Positions 32,284 through 41,801 are shown, numbered from the stretch's first letter. The stretch: DNA of 64,000 bases from Lysinibacillus pinottii (GCF_024753545.1 NZ_JANTOO010000007.1:136073-200072), one strand, 5' to 3'. Numbers and translations are program-made. Notes: generated from the sequence alone by a model not told the origin.

Positions 32284-33057
32284 ATGGGGAAAGTATATAT
32301 CGTTGGTGCTGGTCCTGGAGATGTTGATCTCATTACGGTCAAGGGATTACGTTGTATTGAATGTGCAGATGTCATTTTATACGACAGACTCATTAATAAA
32401 GAGCTATTAAACTATGCTAAACAAGATGCTCAATTGATATTTTGCGGAAAACTGCCACAACAACATGCCATGATTCAGGAACATATTAACCAAACACTTG
32501 TCAGTTATGCACAGCAAGGATTAATCGTTACCAGATTAAAGGGAGGTGACCCATTTGTCTTCGGAAGAGGGGCAGAGGAGGCTGAAGTGCTAGTCAAGCA
32601 TCATATCCCATTTGAAATTGTACCAGGGATTACTTCAGGTATAGCAGCCCCTGCTTATGCAGGAATTCCTGTGACACATCGGGACCTAGGCTCAAGTTTT
32701 GCCATGGTTACTGGACATATGCAGGAAGGAAAAGATGATGCAATACGTTGGGAAAGTCTTGCGAAAGGGATCGATACGATTGCTATTTATATGGGGGTAG
32801 GTAATCTGCCGTACATCCGACAGCAACTTCTCCAATATGGGCGTGGAGAAGAAACGCCTGTAGCTGTTATTCATTGGGGAACTTTTACTGCTAAGCAAAA
32901 AACGGTTACGGGTACTTTAGCGACAATTGAAGAAATCGTTCAAACAGAAAATATTCAGAACCCGAGTATCATTTTAGTTGGGGAGGTTGTGAGATTAAGA
33001 GAAACTATTCAATGGTTCGAGCATAACGGTCCACAACCAATTCAAGTTACGGGATAA
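32284..33057 (+). CDS. sumT: Uroporphyrinogen-III C-methyltransferase (SUMT)
   Basis: SAM-dependent methyltransferase making precorrin-2, the first dedicated step to siroheme, the cofactor of CysI. It is 257 residues. Tetrapyrrole-methylase motifs are VYIVGAGPGDVDLITVKG at the N-terminus, RLKGGDPFVFGRGAEE, and VPGITSGIAAPAYAGIPVTHR. It is a single-domain enzyme, not the CysG fusion; the dehydrogenase step for sirohydrochlorin is not encoded in this operon. It equals B. subtilis YlnD. It is first in a five-gene unit ending with cysI. Confidence 0.93.
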   Translation: MGKVYIVGAGPGDVDLITVKGLRCIECADVILYDRLINKELLNYAKQDAQLIFCGKLPQQHAMIQEHINQTLVSYAQQGLIVTRLKGGDPFVFGRGAEEAEVLVKHHIPFEIVPGITSGIAAPAYAGIPVTHRDLGSSFAMVTGHMQEGKDDAIRWESLAKGIDTIAIYMGVGNLPYIRQQLLQYGRGEETPVAVIHWGTFTAKQKTVTGTLATIEEIVQTENIQNPSIILVGEVVRLRETIQWFEHNGPQPIQVTG

Positions 33058-33069
33058 GGATGTGACTTT

Positions 33070-33810
33070 ATGCAGGCTATTTTATATATTGCCCATGGTA
33101 GTCGTGTTAAGGCAGGCGTAGATCAAGCTGTAGCTTTTTTACAAGGGGTTCAACAAGAGGTTCAGGTTTCTATTCAGGAAATATGCTTTTTGGAGCTTGC
33201 AACACCCACCATTGGAGAGGGGATTGCAAACTGTGTTAGACAAGGGGCAACTAGGATTGCTATTGTACCCATTCTACTGCTAGCTGCACAGCATGCAAAG
33301 GAGGATATTCCAATAGAAATTGCAAAAGCTCAAAAGCTCTTTCCACATATCCTATTTTCCTATGGTGAGCCATTAGGCATTCATGAACGAATCATCGACT
33401 CGTTACAGGCTAGAATTCTTGAAAAGCAGCAGCCTAAGCATGAAGCCAGTGTTTTACTAATAGGACGTGGCAGTAGTGATCCGGCCGTAAAGAGAGATTT
33501 AGCTGAAATTGCAGCAAGGTTGCGAATGAAATACAACTATCAAACAGTAGATACTTGCTTCTTATATGGAATGGGTCCGAGTTTTGATGACTGGCTCCAG
33601 CAAGAAAAAGAGAGGCAGCATCAAGTTTTTATTGTGCCGTATCTCTTATTTACAGGTATTTTACGGCAAAGCATTGCAAAACGATTACAAGGGTTATCAA
33701 ACAACAACATGGTGTTATGTGAAAGCTTGGGTTATGACGTCAATGTAAAAAAAGTGTTAGTGGAACGTATTAATGAATTACTACATTTCAAAGAGGAAGG
33801 TGTTTCGTAA
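33070..33810 (+). CDS. sirB: Sirohydrochlorin ferrochelatase SirB
   Basis: CbiX/SirB-family chelatase (246 residues) that inserts iron into sirohydrochlorin. The N-terminal half begins ILYIAHGSRVKAG, with the catalytic His in HGSR, and the second half repeats the fold with VLLIGRGSSDPAVKRDL. It corresponds to B. subtilis YlnE. It lies 12 bp after sumT and overlaps yezD by one base (TAATG). Ferrochelatase rather than cobaltochelatase is inferred from the sulfite-reductase context. Confidence 0.9.
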   Translation: MQAILYIAHGSRVKAGVDQAVAFLQGVQQEVQVSIQEICFLELATPTIGEGIANCVRQGATRIAIVPILLLAAQHAKEDIPIEIAKAQKLFPHILFSYGEPLGIHERIIDSLQARILEKQQPKHEASVLLIGRGSSDPAVKRDLAEIAARLRMKYNYQTVDTCFLYGMGPSFDDWLQQEKERQHQVFIVPYLLFTGILRQSIAKRLQGLSNNNMVLCESLGYDVNVKKVLVERINELLHFKEEGVS

Positions 33811-33959
33811 TGGTAGATAAAAGGCTTGAAAATGTAAATCTAGCATTAGATAATGTCCGCCAAATGCTAAATACTGTGAACCATGGTTCGATTACATTGA
33901 TTGTTCAAAACTCTTATGTGGTTCAAATCGAAAAAAAAGAAAAAATAAGACTCCGATAA
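33810..33959 (+). CDS. yezD: YezD family protein (DUF2292)
   Basis: A 49-residue protein starting with the ATG that overlaps the sirB stop, with GAGGAAGGTG upstream. The pattern LDNVRQMLNTVNHGSITLIV followed by QNSYVVQIEKKEKIRL matches the small DUF2292/YezD family, which recurs in sulfur-assimilation operons of Bacilli. Its biochemical role is unknown. The position between sirB and cysJ supports a link to sulfite reduction or siroheme supply. Easily missed because of its size. Confidence 0.75.
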   Translation: MVDKRLENVNLALDNVRQMLNTVNHGSITLIVQNSYVVQIEKKEKIRLR

Positions 33960-34004
33960 TTTTTTTAGAGGATGAAATGATGACGATTCGCGAGGTGGCA
34001 AAGA

Positions 34005-35789
34005 TTGAAACTGCAAGTTATAAACAGTCCATTTAATGAAGAGCAGGTAAAATTATTAAACGAACTTTTACCTCAATTAACACTGGAGCAAAAAATTTGG
34101 TTAAACGGTTATTTAAGTGCAGCACAAGCTACTCAGGAGCCCATAGTTGTAACTGCTCCAGCTACAACTCAATCGATTACGAAAACGATGACGATTTTAT
34201 ATGGGTCGCAAACTGGTAATAGTCAAGGGCTAGCTGAAAAATATGCATCTCTATTAGAGGCTCAAAACGTAGACGTTACTGTCTCATCATTAGGGAAATT
34301 TAAAGCAAGTAACTTAAAGAAAATCACAAATCTATTACTTATTGTGAGTACACATGGTGAGGGTGATCCGCCAGATCAGGCGATTCAATTCTATGAATTT
34401 TTGCATAGTAAACGAGCACCAAAATTAGAGCATCTTCAATATTCGGTACTGGCATTAGGGGATAGTTCCTATGAATTTTTCTGCAAAACAGGTAAAGACT
34501 TTGATGAGCAATTTGCTAAACTAGGTGCAACAAGAATGGTTCCTCGTACAGATTGTGATGTGGATTATGATGACGCGGCTGCACAATGGTTCTCAGCGGT
34601 TCAACAAGAATTTCTCAAACAAGCTACTGCAATATCGGTAACTTCAACAGAGAGCGATGAAATCCTAGGAGCTACTACATATTCAAGAAAAAATCCATTT
34701 TACGCTGAAGTGTTAGAAAATATTAATCTAAATGGTCGTGGATCCAACAAAGAAACACGACATTTAGAATTATCCATTGAAGGTGCTAATTTTCAATTTG
34801 AGCCGGGGGACAGCATTGGTATTCAACCAGAGAATAGTGAATTATTAGTCGATGCATTACTGGGAGCTCTGCAATTTGATCCAGCTACTGAGGTGACTGT
34901 TTTTGATGAAATCTTGTCCTTAAAAAATGCTTTACAAAAAAGATTGGAAATTACAGTGTTATCTAAGCCTGTTCTTGAAAAAATTAAGGCTTACACAGAA
35001 CATAATGAGTTTTCAAGGTTATTGGAAGAACCTAATGCGTGGAAGGATTATGCCAAAGGAAGGGATTTACTTGATGTTGTAGAGGATTTTGCTCCTTTCA
35101 CATGGAGTGCGCAGCAATTCGTGGACATTTTGCGAAAAATTCCATCACGACTGTATTCTATTGCAAGTAGCCAATTGGCGAATAATGATGAGGTACATTT
35201 AACGATTAGCAAGGTAAGCTATGAGACGAACGGTCGACAACGTCTGGGAGTTTGTTCAGGTAGTGTGGCGGACCTTCAAATTGGCGATACATTACCAATC
35301 TATGTTCATAAAAATCCAAATTTCAGATTACCAGAGCAGAAGGAAACACCGATAATTATGATTGGTGCTGGCACAGGTATAGCCCCATATCGAGCTTTTC
35401 TAGAGGAACGAGAAGAGTTAGGGGTTGTGGGTAAAGCTTGGCTCATTTTTGGGGATCAGCATTTTGTTACAGACTTCCTCTATCAAACAGATTGGCAACG
35501 CTGGCTAGCTTCTGGTACTTTAAGCCAAATGCATATAGCCTTCTCACGTGATACCGATAAAAAAATCTATGTTCAACACAAAATAGAAGAGAATGCGGCA
35601 AATTTTTATGAATGGCTTGAACAAGGTGCTGTCATTTATGTATGTGGCGATGAGAAATCAATGGCAGCTGATGTGGATGCAACTATTCACCGTATTATAG
35701 AACAGCAGGGGCAAAAATCGTCTGAGCAAGCAAAAGCCTTTGTACAAGAACTAAAGCAACAAAAACGATACCAGCGGGATGTTTATTAA
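34005..35789 (+). CDS. cysJ: Sulfite reductase flavoprotein subunit CysJ
   Basis: NADPH-dependent flavoprotein (594 residues) that passes electrons to CysI. A flavodoxin domain (about 62-200; ILYGSQTGNSQGLAEKYA and STHGEGDPPDQA) binds FMN. The FAD domain has RLYSIASS and GVCSGSVADL. The NADP-binding part shows IMIGAGTGIAPYRAFLEER and ends with RYQRDVY, the CysJ/cytochrome P450 reductase family tail. The start is a TTG (34005) with GAGGTGG 7 nt upstream; no ATG fits. It comes 45 bp after yezD. Confidence 0.95.
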   Translation: MKLQVINSPFNEEQVKLLNELLPQLTLEQKIWLNGYLSAAQATQEPIVVTAPATTQSITKTMTILYGSQTGNSQGLAEKYASLLEAQNVDVTVSSLGKFKASNLKKITNLLLIVSTHGEGDPPDQAIQFYEFLHSKRAPKLEHLQYSVLALGDSSYEFFCKTGKDFDEQFAKLGATRMVPRTDCDVDYDDAAAQWFSAVQQEFLKQATAISVTSTESDEILGATTYSRKNPFYAEVLENINLNGRGSNKETRHLELSIEGANFQFEPGDSIGIQPENSELLVDALLGALQFDPATEVTVFDEILSLKNALQKRLEITVLSKPVLEKIKAYTEHNEFSRLLEEPNAWKDYAKGRDLLDVVEDFAPFTWSAQQFVDILRKIPSRLYSIASSQLANNDEVHLTISKVSYETNGRQRLGVCSGSVADLQIGDTLPIYVHKNPNFRLPEQKETPIIMIGAGTGIAPYRAFLEEREELGVVGKAWLIFGDQHFVTDFLYQTDWQRWLASGTLSQMHIAFSRDTDKKIYVQHKIEENAANFYEWLEQGAVIYVCGDEKSMAADVDATIHRIIEQQGQKSSEQAKAFVQELKQQKRYQRDVY

Positions 35790-35876
35790 CTGTATTCGGG
35801 AAAAAAACTTCCTTGTAGGAAGATGACTATTTGCTAGCAAGCGGAGCCTCTGGAGAGGTTAAAGGAGCGATAAAGA

Positions 35877-37595
35877 ATGACAGAGAAAATTGTTTTGCCT
35901 CCACAATCAGGGAAACCAAGTGATGTAGAGCGCATTAAGACTGAAAGTAACTATCTTCGTGGGACACTTGAACGGACTATGAATGATCCATTAAGTTCTG
36001 GTATTCCTGAGGATGACAATCGTTTAATGAAATTCCATGGTAGTTACCTACAGGATGACCGAGACCTTCGCAATGAACGACAACGACAAAAACTAGAGCC
36101 TGCCTATCAATTCATGGTACGTGTACGAACACCTGGAGGAGCGGCTACTCCAGCTCAATGGCTGGTCATGGATGAAATGGCTAGAAAGTATGGCAATGGC
36201 TCCTTAAAACTAACGACACGTCAAGCGTTTCAGGTACACGGCATTTTAAAATGGAATGTCAAAAAATATATGCAAGAAATTAATGAAGTGTTATTGGATT
36301 CTCTTGCTGCCTGCGGGGATGTAAACCGTAATGTCATGTGTAATGTAAATCCAAATCAGTCAGCATTACATGAAGAAGTTTATAACTGGTCTGCTAAACT
36401 AAGTGAGCATTTACTACCTCGTACACGTGCATACCATGAATTATGGTTAGACGGAGAAAAGGTCATAGACAGTCAGGATGATGAAATTGAACCGATTTAT
36501 GGAGCACAATATTTGCCACGTAAATTTAAAATTGCCATTGCGATTCCGCCAAGTAATGATGTCGATGTGTTTTCACAAGATATCGGGCTTATCGCGATCG
36601 TAGAAGATGAAAAGCTTATTGGCTTTAATGTAGCTGTTGGTGGAGGAATGGGGATGACGCATGGAGATCATGCTACCTATCCACAGCTTGCGCGAGAAAT
36701 TGGCTTTATTACACCTGATAAACTATTGGAAACAGCAGAAAAGATTATAACAATTCAGCGGGATTATGGGAATCGCTCTGTCCGTAAAAATGCACGTTTC
36801 AAATATACGATTGATGCGAGAGGACTAGAATGGTTTAACGAAGAACTAACTAGACGTTTGGGTTGGAGCATTCAAGAGGCACGTCCTTATACGTTTGAGC
36901 GTACAGGAGATGAGTTCGGTTGGATTAAAGGGGCTGAGGGTAAATGGCATTATACGCTATTTATTCAAAATGGTCGCATTAAAGATTTCCAAGATTATAA
37001 GCTGTTAACAGGGTTACGTGAAATAGCTAAGGTGCATACAGGTGATTTTCGTTTAACACCTAACCAGAATTTAATGATTAGTAATGTAACACCACAGAAA
37101 AAGAAAAAGATTGCTGCTATTATCGAGCAATATAAGCTGACAGATGGTGCACATTATTCCGCACTGCGTCGTAATTCTATTGCCTGTGTCTCCTTACCAA
37201 CCTGTGGTTTAGCCATGGCAGAGGCGGAGCGTTATTTGCCATCTCTTATTACTAAAATAGAAACAATCATTGATGAAACAGGGTTAAATGATACAGAAAT
37301 TGTTATCCGGATGTCAGGCTGTCCAAATGGTTGCTCCCGCGCAGCGATGGCTGAAATAGGCTTTATCGGTAAAGGTCCTGGAAAATATAATTTGTATCTT
37401 GGGGCAAGTTTTACTGGTAATCGATTGAATAAAATCTATCGTGAAAATATAGGGGAGGAAGAGATACTAGCGGAGCTCCGACCAATTCTTGTACATTATG
37501 CGAAGGAACGTTTAGTCGGTGAGCATTTTGGTGATTTTGTCATTCGTGCTGGATATGTGACGGCTGTTTATGATGGTAGAGAATTTCACGTCTAA
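35877..37595 (+). CDS. cysI: Sulfite reductase hemoprotein subunit CysI
   Basis: Siroheme- and [4Fe-4S]-containing subunit (572 residues) that reduces sulfite to sulfide with six electrons. The cluster/siroheme ligands are in CVSLPTCGLAMAEAER (about 436-451) and SGCPNGCSRAAMAE (about 479-492). The substrate-side NRNVMCNVNPN and VRTPGGAATPAQW motifs are also intact. It is the last gene of the sumT operon; the 87-bp spacer from cysJ contains two small hairpins, one before the ribosome site. A good terminator follows. Confidence 0.95.
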   Translation: MTEKIVLPPQSGKPSDVERIKTESNYLRGTLERTMNDPLSSGIPEDDNRLMKFHGSYLQDDRDLRNERQRQKLEPAYQFMVRVRTPGGAATPAQWLVMDEMARKYGNGSLKLTTRQAFQVHGILKWNVKKYMQEINEVLLDSLAACGDVNRNVMCNVNPNQSALHEEVYNWSAKLSEHLLPRTRAYHELWLDGEKVIDSQDDEIEPIYGAQYLPRKFKIAIAIPPSNDVDVFSQDIGLIAIVEDEKLIGFNVAVGGGMGMTHGDHATYPQLAREIGFITPDKLLETAEKIITIQRDYGNRSVRKNARFKYTIDARGLEWFNEELTRRLGWSIQEARPYTFERTGDEFGWIKGAEGKWHYTLFIQNGRIKDFQDYKLLTGLREIAKVHTGDFRLTPNQNLMISNVTPQKKKKIAAIIEQYKLTDGAHYSALRRNSIACVSLPTCGLAMAEAERYLPSLITKIETIIDETGLNDTEIVIRMSGCPNGCSRAAMAEIGFIGKGPGKYNLYLGASFTGNRLNKIYRENIGEEEILAELRPILVHYAKERLVGEHFGDFVIRAGYVTAVYDGREFHV

Positions 37596-37603
37596 TATAA
37601 ATG

Positions 37604-37638
37604 CCATGTAGCAAAGAAATTTGCTACATGGTTTTTTA
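37604..37638 (+). terminator. Intrinsic terminator after cysI
   Basis: CCATGTAGCAAA pairs with TTTGCTACATGG and is followed by TTTTTT. Confidence 0.9.
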
Positions 37639-38706
37639 AATGGAGTAATCTTCGGGGATAAAGACCTTTAATTGCTTCGGCCTAACAAATATATGATCAC
37701 CCACTTCAAGCTGAAGGTGAAGGAACTGTTCTTTTGATAATTCTGCCTCTAAAAATTCATCTAAATCCTCACGGCGTAGCTCAATTTGGACAATAGGTCC
37801 CAACAGATGGATATGATTGATTTTGACGGGTACCGTACCTGGAATATTTACCTTTTCTATTTGTATATCATGGGGGCGAACATAGCCAATCACATTATCC
37901 TTGCTATGTGATTGTACATCAGGCACATCCAGTGCGACTTCTCCGTGCATCAGCTTACCGTTATGTAAGCGTCCTTTAAAAAGATTGACGTTCCCTAAAA
38001 AATCATAGACAAATGGACTTTTAGGATGCGTATATACTTCATCTGGACTTCCGATTTGCTCAATTTTGCCATTGTTCATGACAACTATGCGATCTGCTAC
38101 ATCCAATGCTTCCTCTTGATCATGCGTAACAAAAATACTTGTAATATGAAATTCATCGTGTAACTTTCGTAGCCAGCGACGCAACTCCTTGCGAACCTTT
38201 GCATCGAGTGCTCCAAATGGCTCATCGAGTAGAAGAACTTTTGGCTCTACTGCAAGTGCTCTCGCTAGTGCCACACGCTGTCTCTGACCACCTGAAAGCT
38301 GTGTGGGATAGCGGTCAGAGAAATTTTCAAGTTTAACTAATTGTAGCAATTCCATCACTTTGTCTCGTATTTCTTGCTTAGTAGGTCTAGTTTTTCGAGG
38401 GCGAACCTTTAGGCCATAAGCGACATTTTCAAAGACGGTCATATGACGAAATAGAGCATAATGCTGAAACACAAAGCCTACATTACGTTCCTTTGGATGT
38501 CGATCCGTCATGGAATGTCCATCAAAAAAAATATCACCCGTATCGGTGGTTTCCAACCCTGCAATAACACGTAATAGAGAGGTTTTTCCTGATCCAGAGG
38601 GGCCGAGCAATGCAACAAGCTCCCCTGACTGAATATGAATAGAAATATCCTCTAATGCTTGAAAAGATCCGTATATTTTCGAGACATTTTGAATTTGAAT
38701 ACTCAT
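37636..38706 (-). CDS. cysA: Sulfate ABC transporter ATP-binding protein CysA
   Basis: ATPase of the sulfate/thiosulfate importer, 356 residues. Walker A is GPSGSGKTS, the signature LSGGQRQRVALARAL, and Walker B LLLDEPFGALD; a TOBE-like C-terminal domain (after about 240) completes the CysA class. It is the distal gene of sbp-cysT-cysW-cysA on the minus strand, 15 bp after cysW. The start ATG at 38706 follows AAGGAG. It is convergent with cysI. Confidence 0.93.
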   Translation of the reverse strand: MSIQIQNVSKIYGSFQALEDISIHIQSGELVALLGPSGSGKTSLLRVIAGLETTDTGDIFFDGHSMTDRHPKERNVGFVFQHYALFRHMTVFENVAYGLKVRPRKTRPTKQEIRDKVMELLQLVKLENFSDRYPTQLSGGQRQRVALARALAVEPKVLLLDEPFGALDAKVRKELRRWLRKLHDEFHITSIFVTHDQEEALDVADRIVVMNNGKIEQIGSPDEVYTHPKSPFVYDFLGNVNLFKGRLHNGKLMHGEVALDVPDVQSHSKDNVIGYVRPHDIQIEKVNIPGTVPVKINHIHLLGPIVQIELRREDLDEFLEAELSKEQFLHLQLEVGDHIFVRPKQLKVFIPEDYSI

Positions 38707-38721
38707 GTTAATTATCTCCTT

Positions 38722-39594
38722 TTAACTAGATTTGGACTTCCATGCAATGATATCTTTTAAAATTAATGTAAAGATAGCTATGACACTCATTAAGGATGCA
38801 ACAGCAAAGGCGGCTGAAAATTGATATTCATTATAGAGAATTTCAATATGAAGGGGCATTGTATTCGTCATGCCTCGTATATGGCCAGATACAACTGAAA
38901 CTGCACCAAATTCTCCTATAGCTCGTGCATTACACAATATGAGACCATAAAATAAACCCCATTTAATATTGGGTAAGGTGACGTACCAAAAGGTCTTAAA
39001 GCCACTCGCACCAAGAGAAATCGATGCCTCCTCCTCAGACGTTCCCTGTGCTTGCATTAGAGGTATTAGCTCACGGGCAACAAAGGGCAGTGTGACAAAT
39101 ATCGTCGCAAGGACAATGCCTGGTAGTGCAAAAACAATTTTAATATCTTTGGCGAATAACCAATCACCAAATAATCCCTGCGATCCAAATAGTAAAATAA
39201 ATACCAAACCTGCGATAACAGGGGAGACCGCAAAAGGTAAATCAACAATGGTTAGTAAAAGATTTTTCCCCTTAAAATTAAATTTTGTAAGGGTCCATGC
39301 AGCCATTACGCCAAAGATTGCATTTAGGGGTACAGCAATCGCTACAACTGTTAAAGTGAGCTTAATAGCAGCTAATGCATCTGGATGTGTGATAGCTGCC
39401 AAGTAAACATCCACACCTTTTTGAAAGGCTGTAATAAAAATTGAAGCTAATGGCAGGACGATAAAAAAAGCTAAAAAGACTAGTGCAATACATGTAAGTG
39501 TATAGCGAATAACACGAGGCTCCTGTAGGGCGACAGACTTAGGTACCTTATTTTTTTCAGGACTAGCCTGTTGAATAAATGCTGATTGTTCCAT
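38722..39594 (-). CDS. cysW: Sulfate ABC transporter permease CysW
   Basis: Second membrane subunit of the sulfate importer, 290 residues with six predicted helices. The permease EAA loop reads EEEASISLGASGFKTFWYVTLP, where it contacts CysA. RAIGEFGAVSVVSGHIRG near the C-terminus is typical of CysW. The ATG at 39594 has AGGAGGAG upstream; a longer frame to 39615 lacks a ribosome site and would overlap cysT. It lies between cysT and cysA. Confidence 0.92.
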   Translation of the reverse strand: MEQSAFIQQASPEKNKVPKSVALQEPRVIRYTLTCIALVFLAFFIVLPLASIFITAFQKGVDVYLAAITHPDALAAIKLTLTVVAIAVPLNAIFGVMAAWTLTKFNFKGKNLLLTIVDLPFAVSPVIAGLVFILLFGSQGLFGDWLFAKDIKIVFALPGIVLATIFVTLPFVARELIPLMQAQGTSEEEASISLGASGFKTFWYVTLPNIKWGLFYGLILCNARAIGEFGAVSVVSGHIRGMTNTMPLHIEILYNEYQFSAAFAVASLMSVIAIFTLILKDIIAWKSKSS

Positions 39595-39604
39595 AAAGCT
39601 CCTC

Positions 39605-40438
39605 CTAATGTACAAACCGACGATTGGCTAGCCATTGTATGACGTTAATGGTTAATAATAAAATAAATGAAGTAACAAGCATGACTACCGCAATTGCAGT
39701 GGCACCAGCATAATCGTATTGCTCAAGTTTAGTCATAATAATTAAAGGGGTAATTTCGGTTTTCATAGGCATATTTCCCGCAATGAAAACAACTGAGCCA
39801 TACTCACCAAGAGCACGAGCAAAGGCTAATGAAAAGCCCGTTAATATGGCTGGTAATAACTCTGGCAAAATGACTTTACGAAAGGTTTGTAAACGATTTG
39901 CTCCAAGGCTGGCAGAAGCCTCCTCAACTTCAGCACTAATATTTTGCAATACTGGCTGTACTGTTCGTACAACGAAAGGAAGCCCAATAAAAGTTAAGGC
40001 AATAATAATACCAAGGGGCGTAAAGGCAATTTTAAAATCAAAAAACTGGCCAATCCAACCATTGGGGGCGTAGAGAGATGTTAAAGCAATCCCTGCTACA
40101 GCAGTAGGTAAAGCAAAAGGCAAATCTACTAATCCATCCATCATTCTTTTAAAAGGGAACTGGTAGCGAACCAGAACCCATGCGATAATTGTGCCGAAAA
40201 GTACATTTAATAGACCTGCAATGAGGGCTGTGCTAAAGCTAACTTTATAGGAAGCAACAGCACGAGGATCAGTGATAATATCAAGAAACACTGTCCAGCT
40301 TAAGGACATTGTATGGAAAAAGATCATAGAAAGTGGTAATAACACTAGTAAACTAACATATAACATCGTATATCCAAGAGATAGGTGAAATCCTGGAATA
40401 ATGCGACGTGATTTCTTCGTCAGGGTTAAACTACTCAT
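39605..40438 (-). CDS. cysT: Sulfate ABC transporter permease CysT
   Basis: First membrane subunit of the sulfate importer (277 residues). The six-helix fold has the EAA loop VEEASASLGANRLQTFRKVILP and the family segment ARALGEYGSVVFIAGNMP. It pairs with CysW to form the translocation path. The start ATG follows AAGGAG; it comes 11 bp after sbp. Gene order sbp-cysT-cysW-cysA is the common one for sulfate uptake. Confidence 0.93.
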   Translation of the reverse strand: MSSLTLTKKSRRIIPGFHLSLGYTMLYVSLLVLLPLSMIFFHTMSLSWTVFLDIITDPRAVASYKVSFSTALIAGLLNVLFGTIIAWVLVRYQFPFKRMMDGLVDLPFALPTAVAGIALTSLYAPNGWIGQFFDFKIAFTPLGIIIALTFIGLPFVVRTVQPVLQNISAEVEEASASLGANRLQTFRKVILPELLPAILTGFSLAFARALGEYGSVVFIAGNMPMKTEITPLIIMTKLEQYDYAGATAIAVVMLVTSFILLLTINVIQWLANRRFVH

Positions 40439-40449
40439 CAGAACACTCC

Positions 40450-41502
40450 TTATTGTGGCAAGTAAATTTCATCAAAGGTACCGCCGTCTTTAAAGTGAGT
40501 TGCTTGTGCTTTGGTCCAGCCACCAAAATCATCGATTGAAACAAGTTCAAGCTGTGGGAATTGGTCTTTATATTTAGCTAGAACAGCCTCGTTGCGAGGG
40601 CGGTAATAATTTTTGGCAGCAATTTCTTGACCCGTATCGCTATATAAATGCTGTAAGTAAGCCTCCGCTACTTCCCGTGTTCCTTTTTTATCGACGATTT
40701 TGTCAACAATCGCCACTGGTGGCTCCGCTAAAATACTTAATGATGGAGTAATTATTTCGAATTCGTCCTTCCCTAATTCATGAAGTGATAAGTAAGCTTC
40801 ATTTTCCCATGCAATTAAGACATCCCCAATATTGCGTTCCACAAAAGTTGTGGTAGCACCTCGGGCACCAGAATCCAGTACTTCAACATTGCTGTATAGT
40901 GATTTCATAAATTCTTTGATTTTTGTTTCATCATTGTTATATAACTTTCCAGCATAGCCCCAAGCAGCTAGGTAGTTCCACCTTGCACCACCAGATGTTT
41001 TTGGGTTAGGGGTAATGACGGATACATCTTTTTTGATGAGATCATCCCAATCTTGTATATCTTTCGGGTTGCCCTTTCGTACTAAAAAGACAATAGTGGA
41101 TGTATAGGGAGTAGAGTTATGGTCAAATTCGGTTTGCCAATCTTTATTCAGCAGCTCACGAGTTTGGGCAATTTCATCAATATCATAGGCGAGAGCAAGG
41201 GTGACAACGTCTGCTTCAAGACCATCAATCACTGCTCTACCTTGTTTTCCTGAGCCTCCATGAGATTGTTTAATCGTGACATCTTGCCCTGTTTCATCCT
41301 TCCACTTTTTTATAAAATCTTGGTTGAACTCATCGTAAAGCTCGCGTGTTGGGTCATAGGATACATTTAATAGCTCAACGGACTTATTACCTTCCTGGCC
41401 ACTTGTATCTTCATTTGAGTTAGCACTACTACATCCTGTTACAGATAAAGTTAATACAGCAAGCAGTGCCAAAGATTGAAAGACATTCTTTCTTTTCTTC
41501 AT
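40450..41502 (-). CDS. sbp: Sulfate-binding lipoprotein Sbp
   Basis: Extracellular sulfate-binding protein of 350 residues. The signal peptide ends in the lipobox SVTGC with lipidated Cys24. Family motifs are VSYDPTRELYDEFN, SHGGSGKQGRAVIDGLEADVVTLALAYD and GARWNYLAAWGY, which form the sulfate pocket. The ATG at 41502 has AAAGGGAG upstream; an upstream in-frame start (41544) would lie in the leader. The preceding leader carries an attenuator (41534-41598), and the operon is divergent from cysH. Confidence 0.93.
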   Translation of the reverse strand: MKKRKNVFQSLALLAVLTLSVTGCSSANSNEDTSGQEGNKSVELLNVSYDPTRELYDEFNQDFIKKWKDETGQDVTIKQSHGGSGKQGRAVIDGLEADVVTLALAYDIDEIAQTRELLNKDWQTEFDHNSTPYTSTIVFLVRKGNPKDIQDWDDLIKKDVSVITPNPKTSGGARWNYLAAWGYAGKLYNNDETKIKEFMKSLYSNVEVLDSGARGATTTFVERNIGDVLIAWENEAYLSLHELGKDEFEIITPSLSILAEPPVAIVDKIVDKKGTREVAEAYLQHLYSDTGQEIAAKNYYRPRNEAVLAKYKDQFPQLELVSIDDFGGWTKAQATHFKDGGTFDEIYLPQ

Positions 41503-41533
41503 TCTATGTCGCTCCCTTTCTGGCTGAAGAATG

Positions 41534-41598
41534 CAAAAAGCCATCCCCCATAACGATAATTCGTCATAGGTAGATGGCCTTCAGATCCTCTGATCAGC
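41534..41598 (-). ncRNA. Sulfur-operon leader 3: candidate attenuator before sbp
   Basis: On the minus strand a small hairpin GCT-GATC-AGAG-GATC-TGA-AGGC (41577-41598) overlaps the base of a terminator (GCCATC..ACCTATGACG pairing with CGTTATGGG..GATGGC, then TTTTT, ending near 41534). The layout equals leaders 1 and 2, but the stem bases are GATC/GATC instead of CTAG/CTAG, a compensated change. Confidence 0.55.
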
Positions 41599-41630
41599 AT
41601 TTTAGTAGTTGTGTCAAAGCTTTAGATAAT

Positions 41631-41659
41631 ACATTAAACACATATTTCCTATTAGTCAA
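41631..41659 (-). promoter_or_regulatory. Promoter of sbp-cysTWA
   Basis: On the minus strand TTGACT, 17-bp spacer and TAATGT (weak -10). The flanking ATTCC...GGAAAT arms could be a repressor site. Confidence 0.45.
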
Positions 41660-41709
41660 CAAGGAATTATAAAATGTTGAAAATCATGGTGATTACCTAG
41701 CTGTCATTT

Positions 41710-41755
41710 ATCTTATGCAACTAAGAGTGTCAAAAATGGGTTTATTGCATAAGAT
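41710..41755. promoter_or_regulatory. Long inverted repeat between sbp and cysH promoters
   Basis: Perfect 11-bp arms ATCTTATGCAA (41710-41720) and TTGCATAAGAT (41745-41755) separated by 24 bp. They lie between the two divergent sulfur promoters and are a candidate shared operator. Confidence 0.5.
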
Positions 41756-41771
41756 ATTTGAAAAAACCTAG

Positions 41772-41801
41772 TTGACTGCTTGGTGTACTTTAGTATATAT
41801 T
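41772..41801 (+). promoter_or_regulatory. Promoter of the cysH operon
   Basis: TTGACT (41772-41777), 16- to 18-bp spacer and TATATA/TATATT (41794-41801). The leader is about 150 nt. Confidence 0.55.

Noticed and set aside
32112..32327. Open frame across the sumT leader (about 71 codons)
   Set aside because: It has no ribosome site, runs through hairpin-rich DNA and overlaps the sumT start; the protein resembles nothing I know.
41577..41598. S-box (SAM riboswitch) before sbp, because ATCAGAGGA resembles the start of the S-box core
   Set aside because: The conserved GGTGGAGGGA, GGCCC and GGCAACC segments of the SAM-I riboswitch are all absent, and the leader is too short.
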